Origin: Desulfatitalea alkaliphila | GTDB taxonomy: Bacteria > Desulfobacterota > Desulfobacteria > Desulfobacterales > Desulfosarcinaceae | Direction: 5' to 3' | Assembly: GCF_022968795.1 (NCBI RefSeq) | Contig: NZ_JALJRB010000006.1 | Coordinates: forward strand, 124,001 to 188,000 | DNA length: 64,000 bases | In this document: positions 17,093 through 26,730 of the stretch, one piece after another | Layout of the letters: every line of letters begins with the position of its first letter | How positions within the stretch are numbered: position 1 is the stretch's first letter | The notes under the pieces: model-generated | The model's database searches: none | What the model was told of the DNA's origin: nothing | What the model saw: only the letters and a program-made list of their open reading frames with translations | Position numbers and translations under genes: made by a program

Positions 17093-17812
17093 ATGTGTGT
17101 TCAAGTGCGGGATGGGCAGCCGCTGCTGGCGGGATTGCAGAAAAATACGCTGATCGATTTTCCGGGTCGGGTCGGTTGCGTGGTCTTTTTCACCGGCTGC
17201 AATTTTGCCTGCCCCTATTGCCACAATCCGGAATTGGCGCGGGGCGCATGGCCCCAACGGATTACGCTCCGTGAACTGATCGATTTTCTGCAACCCCGCC
17301 GGCATTTGATCGACGGTGTGGTCATATCCGGCGGTGAACCCACTTTGCACCCAGCTTTGCCTGAGCTGTGTCGGGCCATTCGTCGGATCGGTCAGGCCGT
17401 CAAGCTGGACACCAACGGCAGTCGTCCGGCCGTAGTGGAAAAGTTGCTGCAAGACCGACTGGTCGATTATGTGGCCATGGATATCAAGACCGCGCCGGAT
17501 CATTATGCGTCACCTTGGGCGGCGCCGGGCGCCGGCGCGGCGGTGGTCGAGAGTATGCGCCTGTTGATGCGCGGCACCATCCCCTATGAGTTTCGCACCA
17601 CATGTGTGCGCCCCTTCGTGGATACCCCCACGGTGGCCGCTATTGCCGGCGCCGTCAAAGGCGCGCGCCGCTACACCCTCCAAACCTTTCGCACCGTCGA
17701 TCTGTTGCACCCCGGCTTCTTCGACGGCGCCGATCCCGGTTTCAGCCCGTCGGAAATGGCCGAACTGCAGCGTGTCGTCGCCCCCTTCGTGGGTGAGTGC
17801 CTGGTGCGCTGA
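17093..17812 (+). CDS. nrdG: anaerobic ribonucleotide reductase activating protein (radical SAM)
   Basis: A 239-residue radical-SAM activase. GCNFACPYCHN supplies the CxxxCxxC 4Fe-4S cluster ligands at about residues 37-44, followed by VVISGGEPTLHP, the SAM-binding GGE motif. It would generate the glycyl radical on NrdD, encoded immediately upstream. The start ATG 17093 has a purine-rich AAGGAAAGG about 12 nt upstream. Beginning TLIDFPGRVGCVVFFTGC places it in the YfkA/PflA-like NrdG group that serves ATP-cone NrdDs. Confidence 0.94.
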   Translation: MCVQVRDGQPLLAGLQKNTLIDFPGRVGCVVFFTGCNFACPYCHNPELARGAWPQRITLRELIDFLQPRRHLIDGVVISGGEPTLHPALPELCRAIRRIGQAVKLDTNGSRPAVVEKLLQDRLVDYVAMDIKTAPDHYASPWAAPGAGAAVVESMRLLMRGTIPYEFRTTCVRPFVDTPTVAAIAGAVKGARRYTLQTFRTVDLLHPGFFDGADPGFSPSEMAELQRVVAPFVGECLVR

Positions 17813-17854
17813 TCCGGACCGTTTCGGTAGCTCGGCCCAGCCAGCAACCCATTC

Positions 17855-17884
17855 TTGACAGATGGGGAAACCAGGGATTATGAT
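17855..17884 (+). promoter_or_regulatory. strong sigma-70 promoter candidate for prpE
   Basis: A consensus -35 TTGACA (17855-17860), an 18-nt spacer and the 5/6 -10 TATGAT (17879-17884) lie about 230 bp upstream of the acyl-CoA synthetase. The long 5' leader (about 17891-18111) shows no recognised riboswitch. Confidence 0.6.
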
Positions 17885-18111
17885 CTGAAGTGTTCATCAG
17901 ATAATAAATCCTGTTCTCTTCGCTGTCGCTCGCACGGACCGACCTATCCTCTGTTTCGCTTTGCACGGGCCGACCGGCCGTTTTCCGGAACCTTGGCCGA
18001 GGCGCCGCCGATTTGGATCGACACAGGACCGACCGGGTTGCAATGGCGGGCGCGCCGCGATCCTTGCATACCAATTGCACCTGCCCGACAACCGTTTGAA
18101 AGGAGGTCCAC

Positions 18112-20028
18112 ATGACCAACCCGCACGAAGCCGCCTTTATTCAGTCGATCAAGGATCCGGCCGGATTCTGGGCGGAAGCCGCTCAAGAGATCGAGTGGGT
18201 TCGCCCATGGGATACGGTGCTGGACGACAGCCGCCCGCCTTTTTACCGCTGGTTCGCGGGAGGGCGCTTGAACACATGCTACAATGCGCTGGATCGTCAT
18301 GTGGCGGCGGGTCGCGGGGATCAACCGGCCTTGATTTACGACAGTCCGGTGACCGATACGGTCAAAACCTACACATATCGTCAGTTGCGCGACGAGGTGG
18401 CGCTTTTTGCCGGCGTTCTGCAATCCCGGGGTGTGGTCAAGGGCGATCGGGTCATTGTTTATATGCCCATGATTCCCGAGGCGGCGATCGCCATGCTGGC
18501 ATGTGCCCGGATCGGAGCGGTGCACTCGGTGGTCTTCGGCGGTTTCGCCGCCAAGGAGTTGGCCACGCGCATCGATGATGCCAAACCCAAGGTGATCGTG
18601 TCGGCCTCCTGCGGCATCGAAGTGCAGCGGGTGATTCCTTATAAGCCGCTGTTGGACGGTGCCATCGAAATGGCCGCAGCGAAACCGGAGTGCTGTATCG
18701 TCCTGCAGCGTTCAATGCAGCCGTGCGACCTGAGCGCCGGACGTGATTTCGATTGGAACGAAGTCATGGCCCGGGCCCGGCCGGTCGACTGCGTACCGGT
18801 GGCGGCCACCGATCCGCTCTACATTCTGTACACTTCAGGAACCACGGGGCAACCCAAGGGGGTCGTACGGGACAACGGCGGCCATGCCGTGGCGCTCCAT
18901 TGGTCCATGAAAGCCGTTTACAATCTGGATGCCGGGGAAGTGTTCTGGGCCGCTTCGGACGTGGGGTGGGTGGTGGGCCACTCCTATATCGTTTATGGCC
19001 CCCTGCTCAAGGGCTGCACGACGATCCTGTTCGAAGGCAAGCCGGTGGGGACGCCCGATGCCGGTGTTTTCTGGCGGGTCATCGCCCAGCACAAAGTGTG
19101 CACCATGTTCACCGCACCGACCGCCTTCCGGGCCATCAAACGGGAGGACCCGGAAGGCGTATTGATCCGCCAATACGATCTCTCCCATTTCCGGGCGCTG
19201 TTTTTGGCCGGTGAGCGCCTGGATCCCGACACTCTCAAGTGGGCGCGCCAAAAGTTGCAAGTGCCGGTGATCGATCACTGGTGGCAAACCGAAACCGGCT
19301 GGGCCATTTGCGCCAATTGCCTTGGGCTGCACCACTATCCGGTCAAAGAAGGGTCGCCCACGAAAGCGGTGCCCGGATGGCATTTACAGGTGCTGGATCC
19401 CATCGCAAAAACCCCTGTGCCGGCGGGTGAGATCGGTGCCTTGGTGGTTCAGTTGCCGTTGCCGCCCGGCAGCTTGCCGACCTTGTGGAACAACGACCAG
19501 CGCTACATAGATGCTTACCTGGAGGAGTTTCCCGGGTACTATAAAACCGCCGATGCCGGTTTTATCGACGACGAAGGCTATGTGTTCGTCATGTCCCGTA
19601 CCGACGACATCATCAACGTTGCCGGTCATCGGCTCTCCACGGGCGCCATGGAGGAGGTGCTGTCCGATCATCCCTCCGTGGCCGAATGTGCGGTACTGGG
19701 GGTCGACGACCCCCTCAAAGGGCAAGTGCCGGTTGGGTTTTTGGTGCTCAAGGCCGGTGTGCGCCAATCCGAGGAGCAGATCGTGGCGGAGGTGATTCAG
19801 ATGGTGCGGGAGCGGATCGGTCCGGTGGCGGCCTTCAAGGTGGCCACGGTGGTCAAACGGCTGCCCAAAACCCGCTCGGGCAAAATCCTGCGCGGCACCA
19901 TCCAGAAAATTGCAGACAATCAGGCGTACAACGTGCCGCCCACCATCGATGACCCCATGATTTTGGAAGAGATCGAAACGGCCCTGAAGACCATCGGCCT
20001 GGCCGGCGCCCGGTCCGGTCGGAAATGA
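18112..20028 (+). CDS. prpE: propionyl-CoA synthetase (acetyl-CoA synthetase-like)
   Basis: A 638-residue AMP-forming acyl-CoA synthetase. The P-loop adenylation motif YTSGTTGQPKGVV, the DNGGHAV segment, SDVGWVVGHSYIVYGPLL and the catalytic C-terminal lysine in KTRSGKILRGTI are present. The RDNGGHAVAL and GHSYIVYGPL stretches resemble PrpE/ACSS3 propionyl-CoA synthetases more than acetyl-CoA synthetase, so propionate is the likely substrate, with acetate possible. GAAAGGAGGTCC precedes the ATG. It stands alone behind a strong promoter, with no methylcitrate or methylmalonyl genes beside it. Confidence 0.9.
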   Translation: MTNPHEAAFIQSIKDPAGFWAEAAQEIEWVRPWDTVLDDSRPPFYRWFAGGRLNTCYNALDRHVAAGRGDQPALIYDSPVTDTVKTYTYRQLRDEVALFAGVLQSRGVVKGDRVIVYMPMIPEAAIAMLACARIGAVHSVVFGGFAAKELATRIDDAKPKVIVSASCGIEVQRVIPYKPLLDGAIEMAAAKPECCIVLQRSMQPCDLSAGRDFDWNEVMARARPVDCVPVAATDPLYILYTSGTTGQPKGVVRDNGGHAVALHWSMKAVYNLDAGEVFWAASDVGWVVGHSYIVYGPLLKGCTTILFEGKPVGTPDAGVFWRVIAQHKVCTMFTAPTAFRAIKREDPEGVLIRQYDLSHFRALFLAGERLDPDTLKWARQKLQVPVIDHWWQTETGWAICANCLGLHHYPVKEGSPTKAVPGWHLQVLDPIAKTPVPAGEIGALVVQLPLPPGSLPTLWNNDQRYIDAYLEEFPGYYKTADAGFIDDEGYVFVMSRTDDIINVAGHRLSTGAMEEVLSDHPSVAECAVLGVDDPLKGQVPVGFLVLKAGVRQSEEQIVAEVIQMVRERIGPVAAFKVATVVKRLPKTRSGKILRGTIQKIADNQAYNVPPTIDDPMILEEIETALKTIGLAGARSGRK

Positions 20029-20265
20029 GTCCGGTGCTTTACAGTATGTAAACAAACCCTACACGTTTTGGGTTTGCCGCCCCGGATCCGCGGGATGCGG
20101 GACAAAGGGCCGCCGCCACGGAATCGATGACGAACAAAGGGATGCGCGACCGATATTCATCTGATGCGGCATGGCATGCTTTCTGCTGAATGTATTGGAT
20201 GAAGGGTCGGGACCGGTCTTCGTCAGGTTGGGCGACGGAACAATTCAGACAAAGGAAGGGGCTTT

Positions 20266-21198
20266 ATGAACAGACGATTGCTGATTGCCGTGGACGGTTC
20301 CCTGCATGCCAATCAAGGGCTGATGTATGCAGCGGATTTGTTGGCAGGCCGGGAAGACATCAGTTGTACGCTGATTCACATTCAACCGGTGGTTTCGCAA
20401 TATTTCATCGACGAGGCCAAAAGCGATCCGCAAATTCAAGAGACCCTCAAGCGGGTCCAGGAGCACAACCGGCGCCAGTCGGAAGAGATTCTGCAAAAGA
20501 GCAAGCAGATCCTGGTGGATCGCGGCGTCGCGCCGGCGGTGATCGAGACGGTGGGCAAGGCCCGTTCCATGGGGCTGGCCAAGGACATTTTGGAATACGC
20601 CCACACCCACTTGTACGATGCCATCGTCGCCGGTCGACGGGGCTTGGCCCGGGTGCAGAAGATTTTCATGGGCAGCGTCAGTTCAAAATTGGCGGAATAC
20701 AGCGGCGGCATTCCGTTGTGGGTGGTGGACGGCGATATCCGTCCCGCCAAGTTTCTGGTGGCCGTCGACATCACCGCCCCGTGGCGCCATATTCTCGACC
20801 ATTTGGCGGTGATGTGCGCGGGCTTGCCGGAGCTGAAGCTGACCTTTTTCCACGTGATGCAGAACGGCGCCGTCGAGACCGATGAAACCTTTGCCATTCC
20901 GGGCGTAAAGGAGATCGGCGAGTTGATGGCGCGTAACGAAAAGCAGGTGCTGGACCGTTTTTGGGAAGAGGCCACCCGGGAGTTGACGGCCGCCGGCTTC
21001 AAGCGCCACCAGCTGGAAATGCTGGCCCCGGGCCGCAGTGGAAAAATCGGCCGCATGATCAGCGACTACGCCACCGCCAACAATTACGATACGGTGGTCA
21101 TCGGGCGTCGCGGCGGGGATCAGGCCTACTATTTCGGCAGCGTGTCGCGCTACGTGGTGGAACGCCTTTCCGGCTGCGCGGTCTGGGTGCTGGGATAG
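20266..21198 (+). CDS. tandem universal stress protein (UspA repeats)
   Basis: A 310-residue protein with two UspA domains (about 1-153 and 155-310). Each ends with an ATP-binding G-x2-G-x9-G(S) pattern: GRRGLARVQKIFMGSVSS in the first domain and GRRGGDQAYYFGSVSRYV in the second. Two-domain Usps act as nucleotide-responsive stress or energy sensors; the partner is unknown. ATG 20266 follows AAAGGAAGGGG. It converges with the histidine kinase gene, leaving a 7-bp gap. Confidence 0.93.
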   Translation: MNRRLLIAVDGSLHANQGLMYAADLLAGREDISCTLIHIQPVVSQYFIDEAKSDPQIQETLKRVQEHNRRQSEEILQKSKQILVDRGVAPAVIETVGKARSMGLAKDILEYAHTHLYDAIVAGRRGLARVQKIFMGSVSSKLAEYSGGIPLWVVDGDIRPAKFLVAVDITAPWRHILDHLAVMCAGLPELKLTFFHVMQNGAVETDETFAIPGVKEIGELMARNEKQVLDRFWEEATRELTAAGFKRHQLEMLAPGRSGKIGRMISDYATANNYDTVVIGRRGGDQAYYFGSVSRYVVERLSGCAVWVLG

Positions 21199-21205
21199 GT
21201 GGCCC

Positions 21206-23623
21206 CTATTTCAGGCGCCGCTGGATCGCGTTGAAGAGTTGATCAGGTTGGATCGGCTTGGCCAGATAGTCGTCCATGCCGGCAGCGAGGCACATTTCCC
21301 GATCCCCCTTCATGGCGTGGGCCGTCATGGCGATGATGGGAACGGCGGGGTTCTTCACACCCGTCGTCGCATCCCGAATGGCGCGGGTGGCCTCCAGGCC
21401 GTCCATTTCCGGCATTTGAACGTCCATCAGCACCAGGTCGTAGGGGGCCTTTTTCAGAGCGGCCACCGCTTCCAGGCCATTGGCCGCCGCATCGGCTTGA
21501 AAACCGAACTTTTCCAGCAAGTGCAGGGCCAATTTGCGGTTGATGGTGTTGTCTTCTGCCAACAGGATGCGGGCCCGTTTGCGCTTGGCATCCGCCAGGC
21601 TGTGACGGGTCACCAACAACCGCTTTTCCCCGTCCGTCCGCCCCTTCTTGCCGCTTAGCACCATCACCAGCGTATCGAACAGCTGGGAGCGCCGGATCGG
21701 TTTGGTCAGGTAGGCGGAAAAGCCGATGGCGCGCATTGCGGCGGCTTCGCCGCGCATGCCTTGGGAGGTGAGCATGACGATGGGCGTGCGGGACAAGGCG
21801 CTGTCGGCTTTGATGCGGCGCCCCAGTTCGGCGCCATTGATCTCCGGCATGCGCATGTCGATCAGGACAAGGTCGAAGGGAGCGCCCACCCGGGCCACCG
21901 CCTGCAAGAGCGAATAGGCCATCTCCGCATCCCGGGCACTGTCGCAAACACATCCCCAGGCCTGCAAATAACCCGTCAGCACATCCCGATTGGTGCGGTT
22001 GTCATCCACCACCAGAATCCGCTTGCGGCGCAACGGCTCGGGCAACAGGTCGGCGGCTTCCTGCACATTGGGCTGCTTTTCGAAGCGGGTCGTGAACCAG
22101 AAGGTGGAGCCCGCGCCGAGTTGGCTTTGCACCCCGATTTCGCCTCCCATCATTTCGGCCAATTGCTTGGATATGGCCAACCCCAAGCCGGTGCCCCCAT
22201 ATTTGCGGGTGGTCGAGGCATCCACCTGATGAAACGACTGAAAAAGCCGCTGTTGATCCTCCACGGCGATGCCGATGCCGGTATCGGAGATGGCGAACCG
22301 GATCTTGACGTGGGTGTCGCCTTCCTCCTCGAGGGTCGCCCGCAACACCACCTCGCCGGTCTTGGTGAATTTGATGGCGTTGGCGGTCAAGTTGGTGATG
22401 ATTTGGCGCAAGCGGCCCGGATCGCCCCGGAGCAGGGAGGGGATGTCGGGTTGGACGTGATAGACGAACTCCAGCGCTTTCTGGTGCGCTTGCATGGCCG
22501 GCAGTTCGATCACCTCCTCGATGGCCTGCCGCAGATCGAAGTCGAGGATTTCCAGGTCCATTTTACCGGCTTCGATCTTGGAAAAATCCAGGATGTCGTT
22601 GATCAGGGTCAGCAGGCTGTCGGCGCTGCGCTTGCCCGTTTCTACATAGTCCGCTTGTTCCGCGTCCAGGTCGGTGGACAACAGAAGGTTGTACATGCCG
22701 ATGACGCCGTTGAGGGGTGTGCGGATTTCATGGCTCATGTTGGCGAGAAATTCGCTTTTAGAGTGGGTGGCCGTTTCGGCCTCCTCCTTGGCGAGCTGCA
22801 GGTCCAGTTCCACCTGTTTCATGGCGGTGATGTCCCGTACAATACCGCGAAAACCGATGGCTTCACCGGCATGATTTTTCATCAAGCTTACGGAAGAGTC
22901 GAGGTAGCGGATGCTGCCGTCCTTGGCAACGCTTTCATATTGTACGTTTTTGACTGGCTTGCCGGTTAGAAAAACCTTTTTGTAAACCTCCTTGAGTTGC
23001 CGGCCGACCTCCTCGTTGACATAGCGTTGATAGGGTAGCAGGTGCAGTTCGGCAGGACTGTAGCCATGGATGGTGGAAACGGCATCGTTGAAAAAGGTGA
23101 GCCGGCCCTTTAAATCCACCTCGTAAAACCCGTCTTCAATGGTATCGAGCAGGTTGCGATAGCGTTCTTTGCCATGCCATTCCGAGGGTTCGGCCGAAGG
23201 TACCGAACGCGCCTTTTCAAGTGTGGCGGCAGCGGCAAAGACAATGGCGCGCCACAAAGAACGGCCATTCAGCGTTTCCTCCGATAGGTGGTTGTGTACC
23301 CCCGAACGGGCCAGTTGCAGCAACCCCTCGGCCGCGACGGGCGGCGAAATGACAATCAGCGTGCCGGGTCGCGGGTCGGACAACAGGACTTCGATGGCTT
23401 TTTCACCGTGAGGGGGGGGCGATGCCAGCACCAACAGGACGACGTCCGCCGCGTCCTCGGGCAGGTCGCCAAGATGGTTGGGCAGACCCTGCGCCATTTC
23501 CAAAACATACGGCAAGCCTGGAGGGGCGGCCAGCAATTCCGCCGCACGTTGGGCATTGGCGGCCGTCTCGCCGAAGACTTGGATGCGGATCGTTGCCTGG
23601 GAGGGTGGTGTGTGCATCGCCAT
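21206..23623 (-). CDS. hybrid sensor histidine kinase with two receiver domains
   Basis: About 805 residues from the ATG at 23623. Order: an N-terminal receiver-like fold without clear acidic pocket residues (about 10-140), a PAS/PAC sensor domain starting [17 protein letters not shown] (about 160-280), HisKA with the phospho-acceptor in [15 protein letters not shown], HATPase with NAIKFT, DTGIGI and GGTGLGLAI, receiver 1 ([11 protein letters not shown] and [11 protein letters not shown]) and receiver 2 ([10 protein letters not shown] and [14 protein letters not shown]). It is soluble, with no membrane span. The start is uncertain: ATGs at 23656, 23623 and 23617 all lack good ribosome-binding sites, and the frame stays open to 23878. 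No output response regulator is adjacent. Confidence 0.9.
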   Translation of the reverse strand: MAMHTPPSQATIRIQVFGETAANAQRAAELLAAPPGLPYVLEMAQGLPNHLGDLPEDAADVVLLVLASPPPHGEKAIEVLLSDPRPGTLIVISPPVAAEGLLQLARSGVHNHLSEETLNGRSLWRAIVFAAAATLEKARSVPSAEPSEWHGKERYRNLLDTIEDGFYEVDLKGRLTFFNDAVSTIHGYSPAELHLLPYQRYVNEEVGRQLKEVYKKVFLTGKPVKNVQYESVAKDGSIRYLDSSVSLMKNHAGEAIGFRGIVRDITAMKQVELDLQLAKEEAETATHSKSEFLANMSHEIRTPLNGVIGMYNLLLSTDLDAEQADYVETGKRSADSLLTLINDILDFSKIEAGKMDLEILDFDLRQAIEEVIELPAMQAHQKALEFVYHVQPDIPSLLRGDPGRLRQIITNLTANAIKFTKTGEVVLRATLEEEGDTHVKIRFAISDTGIGIAVEDQQRLFQSFHQVDASTTRKYGGTGLGLAISKQLAEMMGGEIGVQSQLGAGSTFWFTTRFEKQPNVQEAADLLPEPLRRKRILVVDDNRTNRDVLTGYLQAWGCVCDSARDAEMAYSLLQAVARVGAPFDLVLIDMRMPEINGAELGRRIKADSALSRTPIVMLTSQGMRGEAAAMRAIGFSAYLTKPIRRSQLFDTLVMVLSGKKGRTDGEKRLLVTRHSLADAKRKRARILLAEDNTINRKLALHLLEKFGFQADAAANGLEAVAALKKAPYDLVLMDVQMPEMDGLEATRAIRDATTGVKNPAVPIIAMTAHAMKGDREMCLAAGMDDYLAKPIQPDQLFNAIQRRLK

Positions 23624-23714
23624 TTCCGATTGGTGTTGTTGGCCCACCTGATACATCGGCCGTTGACCGGCGAACTTTAATCGTCGTTGCACCACCCGGC
23701 GGCCGATGATCGCT

Positions 23715-23894
23715 TCACTGCCAGCTGATGGCCGCTGGATTGCGCAATGCAAGCCGGTGGTAACGAAATCGAGGATAACCCACCATGAAAGGCAACTGCT
23801 GCTGCGTCGGGGCGGCGATGATGCCGGCCGGGCAGACGGCGGCGCAAATGCCGTCGTGACGGCACCTTTGCGGATCAATGGTCAGCAGGGTCAT
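23715..23894 (-). pseudogene. truncated 4Fe-4S N-terminus of a nitroreductase-type protein (59 aa)
   Basis: A 59-residue frame with a good start (AAGGAG 7 nt before ATG 23894) encodes MTLLTIDPQRCRHDGICAAV followed by CPAGII. That is the usual N-terminus of 4Fe-4S/nitroreductase fusion proteins, where C-x5-C-x3-CP forms part of the first cluster. After about 30 residues the similarity stops, and the frame ends at a TGA without a second cluster or flavin domain. It therefore looks like a decayed or truncated gene. Its promoter still looks intact, and transcription would read on into the hybrid kinase gene 92 bp downstream. Confidence 0.65.
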
Positions 23895-23929
23895 GGATGG
23901 CTCCTTGAATGATGTAGCGTTAGAACACC

Positions 23930-23958
23930 ATTATGAGGGGTGACGGCGGCTGCGTCAA
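23930..23958 (-). promoter_or_regulatory. sigma-70 promoter candidate for the 4Fe-4S remnant and kinase
   Basis: On the minus strand TTGACG (23958-23953), a 17-nt spacer and CATAAT (23935-23930) precede the remnant's ATG by about 35 bp. Both hexamers match consensus at 5 of 6 positions. Confidence 0.55.
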
Positions 23959-23983
23959 TCCCGGAAGGGTTTGGCCGTGGCTG

Positions 23984-24000
23984 TGAATGAATATCATTCA
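23984..24000. promoter_or_regulatory. Fur-box-like palindrome
   Basis: TGAATGA-ATA-TCATTCA is a perfect 7-bp inverted repeat. Its core AATGAATATCATT differs from the Fur core AATGATAATCATT at two of 13 positions. It lies about 26 bp upstream of the minus-strand -35 and about 60 bp upstream of the plus-strand -35. Confidence 0.4.
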
Positions 24001-24057
24001 TTTTCGAAAAGAAAAGCTTTCTTCCCTATCCGCCATTGGCAGTATGATCAATTGATA

Positions 24058-24087
24058 TTGACAAGGCGGCCGATTCTGACGTACAAA
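24058..24087 (+). promoter_or_regulatory. candidate promoter of the liv/acyl-CoA ligase operon
   Basis: TTGACA (24058-24063), an 18-nt spacer and TACAAA (24082-24087). It would give a leader of about 355 nt before livK. Confidence 0.45.
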
Positions 24088-24447
24088 AAATCATCTACTG
24101 AATGCAGTCCATAATTTTATCAGGCCAAAACAGTTTTTCTTTACGCGCAGGAAATATCGAAGCCTTTGTCTCTTATCCAAAGGAGTCGAATTGTTGGCCC
24201 CATCGCTGGCGTGTGCAAGACATTGCAGGTATTCGAAGGAATCGTCCCCGATGGTCGGTGCCCGGCACCGAACCGCCAATGTCCAGGCCGACCGGTGGTC
24301 TTCCGGATTCTTCCGGTACGTTCACCCCATCTTCCCAGCCGAATCCCTCCGGTTTCAGCGCCGGAGATCCATTGCAATTGTGGCCGACGGTGTCCATCCG
24401 CCAGGCGGATTGCGTGACGTGTCAACCAATCAGGGAAAGGAGCAGTT

Positions 24448-25764
24448 ATGAAAACGGTTAGGTCTTTGATCATCATATCGCTTGTTTGTGTATTGGCGCT
24501 GGCGGTCGGCGTGCCTGCCTGGGGCAAGGACACGATCAAAATCGGGGTCATCGGGCCGATGCAGTTCGTCCAGGGCAAGGGGCACTGGAACGGCGCGGTC
24601 ATGGCCATGGAGGAGATCAACGCCGCCGGCGGTGTGAATGTGGGCGGCAAAAAAATGAAAATCGAGCTGGTGCAGGCCGACTCCAATGAGTTTCTCAATG
24701 TGACCGACGCCACCAACGCCATGGAACTGCTGATGACGCGCCATCGGGTGGATTTCGTGGTGGGCGGTTTCCGCACCGAGGCGGTGCTGGCCATGCAGGA
24801 CATCGCCATGGAGTACGAGAAGATCTTCTTCGGTGCCGGCGCGGCACATCCGGAGCTTTGTTTGCGCGTGGCACAGGATTACGATACCTATAAGTACTTC
24901 TTCCGGGCGGCGCCTTTCAACTCCAACTTCCTGGTGCGTACCAGTTTCCTGCACCTGCAGTTCGTGGCCGGTATTCTCAAATCCCAGCTTGACCTTCCGA
25001 ACATAAAGGTGGCCATCGTGGCGGAAAAGGCCATGTGGGCCGACCCCATGGTCACCGCCTCCGAAGGCGTGATTCCCAAATTCGGCATGGAAGTGGCCGG
25101 GGTGTGGCGTCCATCACCGGTTGCCACCGATGTGACGGCCGAATTGTCGGCCATCCAGCGCTCCGGCGCGCACGTCATCTTCACCATCTTCTCCTCTTCC
25201 GTCGGCATTCCCTTCGCCCGTCAAGCAGGCGAGCTGAAGATCCCGGCCGTGCAGGTGGGGATCAATGTCGAAGCCCAGAAAGACGGCTTCTGGGAGGCGA
25301 CCCAGGGACAGGGCAACTACATCTTCACCTTGAACACCTATGCCCGCGGGGTGGAGCAGACCGAGCTGACACTGCCATTTGTCAATAAATATGTGGAGCG
25401 GTTCGGCGAAACCCCGACCTACACCGCCGACACCTATTCCGCCATCCGCTACAGCCTGGTGCCCGCCATAGAGAATGCCGGCACCCTGGATTCGGACAAG
25501 CTGGTGGAGGTGATTCGCGACCAGGTGGTAAAAACCCCCACCGGAACGATCAAGTATATGAAAGACGAACAGGGCCGTTATTTGCATGAGCTGACCTGGG
25601 GCCCCGGCTACCTGCTCGGGTTGGGTGTTCAGTGGCAGGACGGCAAGATGGCCGGCGTTTGGCCCAACAAATGGAAGGCCGCACCGGAAGCACCGGAGAT
25701 CACCTATAAAGGCATTGTGGATTACAAGATCCCGCCTTGGGTTGTCGAGGCCTACAAAAAGTAG
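24448..25764 (+). CDS. livK: ABC transporter periplasmic substrate-binding protein (LivK/LivJ family)
   Basis: A 438-residue type I periplasmic binding protein. A Sec signal peptide (basic MKTVR, hydrophobic core to about residue 24, cleavage near PAWG-KD) exports it. The mature chain begins TIKIGVIGPMQFVQGKGHWN, the usual ligand-binding start of branched-chain amino-acid/HAAT receptors, and is somewhat longer than typical LivJ. The ligand cannot be read from sequence; an acyl-CoA ligase embedded in the operon points to an organic acid instead of leucine (inference). GGGAAAGGAG precedes the ATG. First gene of the operon livK-livH-livM-ligase-livG-livF. Confidence 0.9.
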   Translation: MKTVRSLIIISLVCVLALAVGVPAWGKDTIKIGVIGPMQFVQGKGHWNGAVMAMEEINAAGGVNVGGKKMKIELVQADSNEFLNVTDATNAMELLMTRHRVDFVVGGFRTEAVLAMQDIAMEYEKIFFGAGAAHPELCLRVAQDYDTYKYFFRAAPFNSNFLVRTSFLHLQFVAGILKSQLDLPNIKVAIVAEKAMWADPMVTASEGVIPKFGMEVAGVWRPSPVATDVTAELSAIQRSGAHVIFTIFSSSVGIPFARQAGELKIPAVQVGINVEAQKDGFWEATQGQGNYIFTLNTYARGVEQTELTLPFVNKYVERFGETPTYTADTYSAIRYSLVPAIENAGTLDSDKLVEVIRDQVVKTPTGTIKYMKDEQGRYLHELTWGPGYLLGLGVQWQDGKMAGVWPNKWKAAPEAPEITYKGIVDYKIPPWVVEAYKK

Positions 25765-25860
25765 TCTTCATTCCTCCTTTTCACCATTCAACGGAACCGC
25801 GCAGCCGCTCTCGCGGGAAACGCCGCAAGGCGGCTGCGCCGGTTTGTGCGATGAGGCGCT

Positions 25861-26730
25861 ATGATATTCGACATTGTGATCACCAGCTTGATCAAAGGCA
25901 GCACCTATGCCATGCTGGCCATCGGCTTTTCCCTCATCTTCGGCGTGGCCCGCATCGTCAATATCGCCCACACGGCGTTCTACATGGTGGCCGCCTACTG
26001 CATTTTCTACACGACGACCCAACTGGGCTTCAATCCGATCCTTGCCATCTTTGTCGCGGTGATACTGGTTTCTTTGCTGGGGCTGATCACCTTCAAGCTG
26101 CTGATCGCACCGATCCGCGAACATGAAGCCGCGGTGTTGATCGCTACCATTGCCCTGGCCATCGCCCTGCAGGAAGTGATGATGATTCTGTTCACGGGCG
26201 ATTACCGCAGCGTGCCGCCCCTGGTGCCGGGTTTTGCCACCATCATGGGGGTCAAGGTGTTCTATCAGCAACTGCTGACATTCGTGTCGGTGCTGGTGGT
26301 GCTGGGGCTCATGTACCTGTTTCTGCAATACACCCGCCTGGGGTTGGCCATTCGCGCCACCGCCCAGGACCGGGAGGTGGCCAACTTGATGGGGATGAAC
26401 GAAAGTCAGGTGGCCATGCTGGCCATGGGCATCTCCGTGGGTTTGGCCGGCGTGACCGGGGCCGTGTTGGCGCCACTGTCCATCGTTGAGCCCCACATGT
26501 GGAACCACCCCCTGGCCATGATGCTGGCGGTGGTCGTGCTGGGGGGGTTGGGCAGCATCAAGGGCAGTCTCTATGCCGCTTTCATCCTGGGCACCGCCGA
26601 AGCCTTGGTGGTGTTCATGATTCCCGCGGGCGCCTACCTCAAGGGTGCGGTGGCGCTTTCGATTATGGTGTTTGTACTGCTGGTCCGGCCGGCCGGCCTC
26701 TTTGGCGTTCAATTCGAAGAAGAGAGATGA
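25861..26730 (+). CDS. livH: branched-chain-type ABC transporter permease LivH
   Basis: A 289-residue inner-membrane permease with about eight hydrophobic segments. MLAIGFSLIFGVARIVNIAHTAFYMVA near the N-terminus and the GLGSIKGSLYAAFILG loop near the C-terminus (contact with the ATPases) are family features. Its stop overlaps the livM start (ATGA). A GAGG sequence precedes the ATG. Confidence 0.93.
   Translation: MIFDIVITSLIKGSTYAMLAIGFSLIFGVARIVNIAHTAFYMVAAYCIFYTTTQLGFNPILAIFVAVILVSLLGLITFKLLIAPIREHEAAVLIATIALAIALQEVMMILFTGDYRSVPPLVPGFATIMGVKVFYQQLLTFVSVLVVLGLMYLFLQYTRLGLAIRATAQDREVANLMGMNESQVAMLAMGISVGLAGVTGAVLAPLSIVEPHMWNHPLAMMLAVVVLGGLGSIKGSLYAAFILGTAEALVVFMIPAGAYLKGAVALSIMVFVLLVRPAGLFGVQFEEER

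Larger units (their letters stand above)
23895..24447. other. divergent intergenic region with Fur-like palindrome and promoters
   Basis: About 550 bp between the truncated 4Fe-4S gene (minus) and livK (plus). It contains the two promoters and the palindrome listed separately. The stretch 24090-24447 is a long livK leader in which I recognise no riboswitch or gene; a 6-bp hairpin (CCTTTG/CAAAGG near 24155-24182) overlaps an AAAGGAG sequence. Confidence 0.5.

Noticed and set aside
20029-20100. Intrinsic terminator after prpE (CAAACCC/GGGTTTG hairpin)
   Set aside because: The stem is only 7 bp and no T-run follows.
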